From the NCBI RefSeq assembly GCF_016865235.1, contig NZ_CP064030.1, positions 434,001 through 498,000 on the forward strand: 64,000 bases of DNA. The letters are read 5' to 3'. Source of the DNA: Dyella caseinilytica. Its GTDB lineage: Bacteria > Pseudomonadota > Gammaproteobacteria > Xanthomonadales > Rhodanobacteraceae. This document shows positions 62,201 through 64,000 of this stretch, piece by piece. Within the stretch, counting starts at the first letter, position 1. Each line of letters starts with the position of its first letter. Made by a program: the position numbers and the translations under genes. Below the pieces are notes generated by a model. That model did no database searches. It saw only the letters and a program-made list of their open reading frames with translations, and was not told the DNA's origin.

Positions 62201-63022
62201 ATGATGAGCAACCTGGCTGGAAAGACGCTCTTTATTACCGGCGCTTCGCGCGGCATCGGCTTGGCCATCGCACTGCGCGCGGCGCGGGACGGCGCCAACG
62301 TGGTGATCGCCGCCAAGAGTGGTGTGCCGAACCCCAGGCTGCCCGGCACCATTCATACCGCGGCGGCCGAGGTGGAGGCCGCGGGTGGCAAGGCGCTGGC
62401 GCTGAAGGTGGATATTCGCGAGGAAGAGGAAGTGCACGCGGCGGTCGCGCAGGCCGTGGAGCGTTTTGGTGGCATCGATATCCTGATCAACAACGCCAGC
62501 GCGATCTGGCTCGCCGGCACTGAAGGTACGCCGATGAAACGCTTCGACCTGATGCATCAGGTCAATACGCGCGGCACCTTCATGGTGACTCAGGCCTGTT
62601 TGCCGCATTTGAAGAAGGCCAGCAATCCGCATGTGCTGATGCTGGCACCGCCGCCGAACCTCGACCCGAAATGGTTTGCACCGCACACCGCCTACACGAT
62701 CGCCAAGTACGGCATGAGCTTGTGCGTGCTGGGGATGAGTGCGGAGCTTGCTCCGCTGGGTATTGCGGTGAATGCATTGTGGCCGCGCACGGTAATCGCA
62801 ACGGCTGCCATCGCGATGATCGATGGCGTAAAGCCGGAACAATGTCGCCGGCCTGAGATCGTCGCCGATGCCGCACACGCTTTGCTGGTCCAGCCCTCGC
62901 GGCAGTGCACCGGCCGGTTTGCCATCGACGAAGACGTATTGCACGAAGCGGGTGTCCACGACTTTGACCGCTACGCCTATCAGCCCGGCGCACCGCTGCT
63001 GCCCGATCTTTTTCTGAACTAG
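62201..63022 (+). CDS. SDR-family oxidoreductase, HSDL2-like
   Basis: This 273-aa short-chain dehydrogenase resembles HSDL2: TLFITGASRGIGLAIALRAARDGANVVIAAK (NAD-binding), INNASAIWLAGTEGTPMKRFDLMHQVNTRGTF and AYTIAKYGMSLCVLGMSAEL with Tyr and Lys of the active site (Y-x3-K). The position that holds the catalytic Ser in relatives (SPP) is Ala here (LAPPPNLDP, codon GCA at 62645-62647). The ATG at 62201 or 62204 follows GGTGGA. It lies 28 bases after the LON-domain gene in the same direction. Confidence 0.88.
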   Translation: MMSNLAGKTLFITGASRGIGLAIALRAARDGANVVIAAKSGVPNPRLPGTIHTAAAEVEAAGGKALALKVDIREEEEVHAAVAQAVERFGGIDILINNASAIWLAGTEGTPMKRFDLMHQVNTRGTFMVTQACLPHLKKASNPHVLMLAPPPNLDPKWFAPHTAYTIAKYGMSLCVLGMSAELAPLGIAVNALWPRTVIATAAIAMIDGVKPEQCRRPEIVADAAHALLVQPSRQCTGRFAIDEDVLHEAGVHDFDRYAYQPGAPLLPDLFLN

Positions 63023-63077
63023 ATAGTTCAATAAATTTCTGCGGACTTTGTCATCACGCCGCCGTCATTTGCGGCGT
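63015..63077 (+). terminator. Hairpins after the SDR gene
   Basis: TGAACTA (63015-63021) pairs with TAGTTCA (63024-63030) at the stop codon, and ACGCCGC (63056-63062) pairs with GCGGCGT (63071-63077). The second stem is the better terminator but has no T-run. Confidence 0.4.
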
Positions 63078-63246
63078 AATATCCGTCTCCCCGGTGTTGC
63101 TTAAAAAATGAGCAATTCTGGCAAATCGGGTGTATATTTCGTGAACTGCGTCACATTTTTGGTGCAGGCTGGTTATGGGGTCGGGGCATAGGTCTGTCCA
63201 GGAGGGGCAGGACGAGAAACCAGCGATTCTGGAGGGAGGCGTTACG

Positions 63247-64000
63247 ATGAGTAGCGACACGTCGATCCGGTGTGTGGTGTGGTTCGGCGAGCCGACTGGT
63301 GTCGAAAGAACACGTTTGGCACAGGCTGGCTGGCATACACGAGTAGCGAATGCGAGTGCCCAGGGTGGTGGTGTTGGCATTCGGCGCGGCGACATGGTTG
63401 TCGCCATGGCCGATCTGCGCAACGCAGACATCGATACCCTGACCCAAATGGCCCGATTGATGGCCGAGCATCCGCGGCTTCCATGGCTGGCGCTGCTGTC
63501 GACTGACACAGTGGTGCAGACGCCGGAAGTCGAGCGCGTGCTGCGTGCGAGCATCGATTTCTTCACCGCGCCCATCGATATGCAGCGGCTGATCGAGACG
63601 CTCGGCAATCTGGCTGGCGAGGCGCCTCCGCCGATTGTTTATTCCGATGTACCCGGCATTACAGGTACCAGCCCCGCGATGATGTCGGTGGTCGCCAGCC
63701 TGCGCAAATATGCGCCGGTCGATTTACCGGTGTTGATTACCGGGGAGACCGGCACCGGCAAGGAAGTTGCAGCACGAGCCTTGCACAAATTATCGCCGCG
63801 ACGGGACCGTCCTTTCGCGGCGATCAATTGCGGGGCATTGCCACCGAATTTGGTGCAGTCCGAATTGTTCGGTCACGAACGTGGCGCGTTTACCGGTGCC
63901 AATGCGCGACGCATCGGTCACTTTGAAGCAGCTGCCGGCGGCACCGTTTTCCTGGATGAAGTGGGCGATCTGCCGGCCGATGCGCAGATGAGTCTGTTGC
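63247..64000 (+). CDS. VpsR-like sigma-54-dependent activator, partial
   Basis: The gene begins at an ATG preceded by GGAGGGAGG and runs off the right edge (251 codons visible). An N-terminal domain of about 125 residues, with MADLRNADIDTLTQ and SIDFFTAPIDMQRLIETLG, resembles the receiver-like domain of VpsR-type regulators and lacks the usual acidic pair of phosphorylated receivers. The AAA+ domain follows: GETGTGKE (Walker A), GAFTGA (sigma-54 contact loop) and GGTVFLDEVGDL (Walker B). VpsR activates exopolysaccharide genes in response to cyclic-di-GMP in Vibrio; a similar role is plausible. The DNA-binding C-terminus is outside the window. Confidence 0.88.
   Translation, partial: MSSDTSIRCVVWFGEPTGVERTRLAQAGWHTRVANASAQGGGVGIRRGDMVVAMADLRNADIDTLTQMARLMAEHPRLPWLALLSTDTVVQTPEVERVLRASIDFFTAPIDMQRLIETLGNLAGEAPPPIVYSDVPGITGTSPAMMSVVASLRKYAPVDLPVLITGETGTGKEVAARALHKLSPRRDRPFAAINCGALPPNLVQSELFGHERGAFTGANARRIGHFEAAAGGTVFLDEVGDLPADAQMSLL

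Overview
The window is a gene-dense, GC-rich stretch of a gammaproteobacterial chromosome. The gene families, the gene order (pcm-tolC facing kdtA, short adk next to PPi-dependent phosphofructokinase and hppA) and the REP-like hairpin repeats suggest Xanthomonadales/Lysobacterales, probably Rhodanobacteraceae (Dyella/Luteibacter-like). That placement is an inference from content; no rRNA or tRNA gene is present to confirm it.

Layout. 1-13.7 kb is a sulfate-assimilation region: cysG (cut by the left edge), cysB, a bifunctional sat-cysC, cysH, cysI and cysJ on the minus strand, then an OprP-like porin, sbp, cysT, cysW and cysA on the plus strand. Together they take sulfate across the outer membrane, through a periplasmic-binding-protein ABC importer, and activate and reduce it to sulfide; siroheme comes from cysG. 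13.7-21.4 kb holds a peptidoglycan-binding protein, glnE, an orphan lipoprotein, an ELM1-family protein, a RutE-like nitroreductase, an MgtC-family protein, a YceI protein and a small zinc-finger protein. 21.5-34.6 kb is an LPS-core/envelope locus (GT4, O-antigen-ligase-like protein, WaaE-like GT2, GT4, NodB-type deacetylase, LpxL-like acyltransferase, kdtA, tolC, pcm).

The envelope locus is interrupted at about 24.8-28.1 kb by an accessory module: two DUF3304 lipoprotein genes, each preceded by a truncated 5' piece of a DUF2235 phospholipase gene, then one full-length DUF2235 phospholipase. I read it as a type VI secretion phospholipase effector with tandemly duplicated immunity genes in which effector bodies were deleted and effector heads kept. 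This is the most unusual structure in the window.

34.7-38 kb has a hypothetical protein, a TetR regulator and thiC under a TPP riboswitch. 38.4-42.0 kb is a compact type III polyketide synthase cluster (PKS, aldo/keto reductase, O-methyltransferase, SnoaL-like protein). 42.1-47.2 kb has small proteins, two oxidoreductases, an MFS exporter and a divergent LysR regulator. 47.4-57.6 kb contains ppa, a MocR-type regulator, a 2OG-Fe(II) oxygenase, a prolyl oligopeptidase, the proton-pumping pyrophosphatase hppA, a PPi-dependent phosphofructokinase and adk, so pyrophosphate metabolism is prominent. 57.8-64 kb carries mpl, a two-gene ABC exporter, a Lon-N-domain protein, an SDR and the start of a VpsR-like sigma-54 activator cut by the right edge.

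There is no CRISPR array, tRNA, rRNA or transposase gene that I can support. Hairpin repeats of three kinds occur (REP-like pairs at 47.2 and 55.4 kb, a MITE-like element at 57.6 kb, tandem 52-bp units at 3.95 kb).
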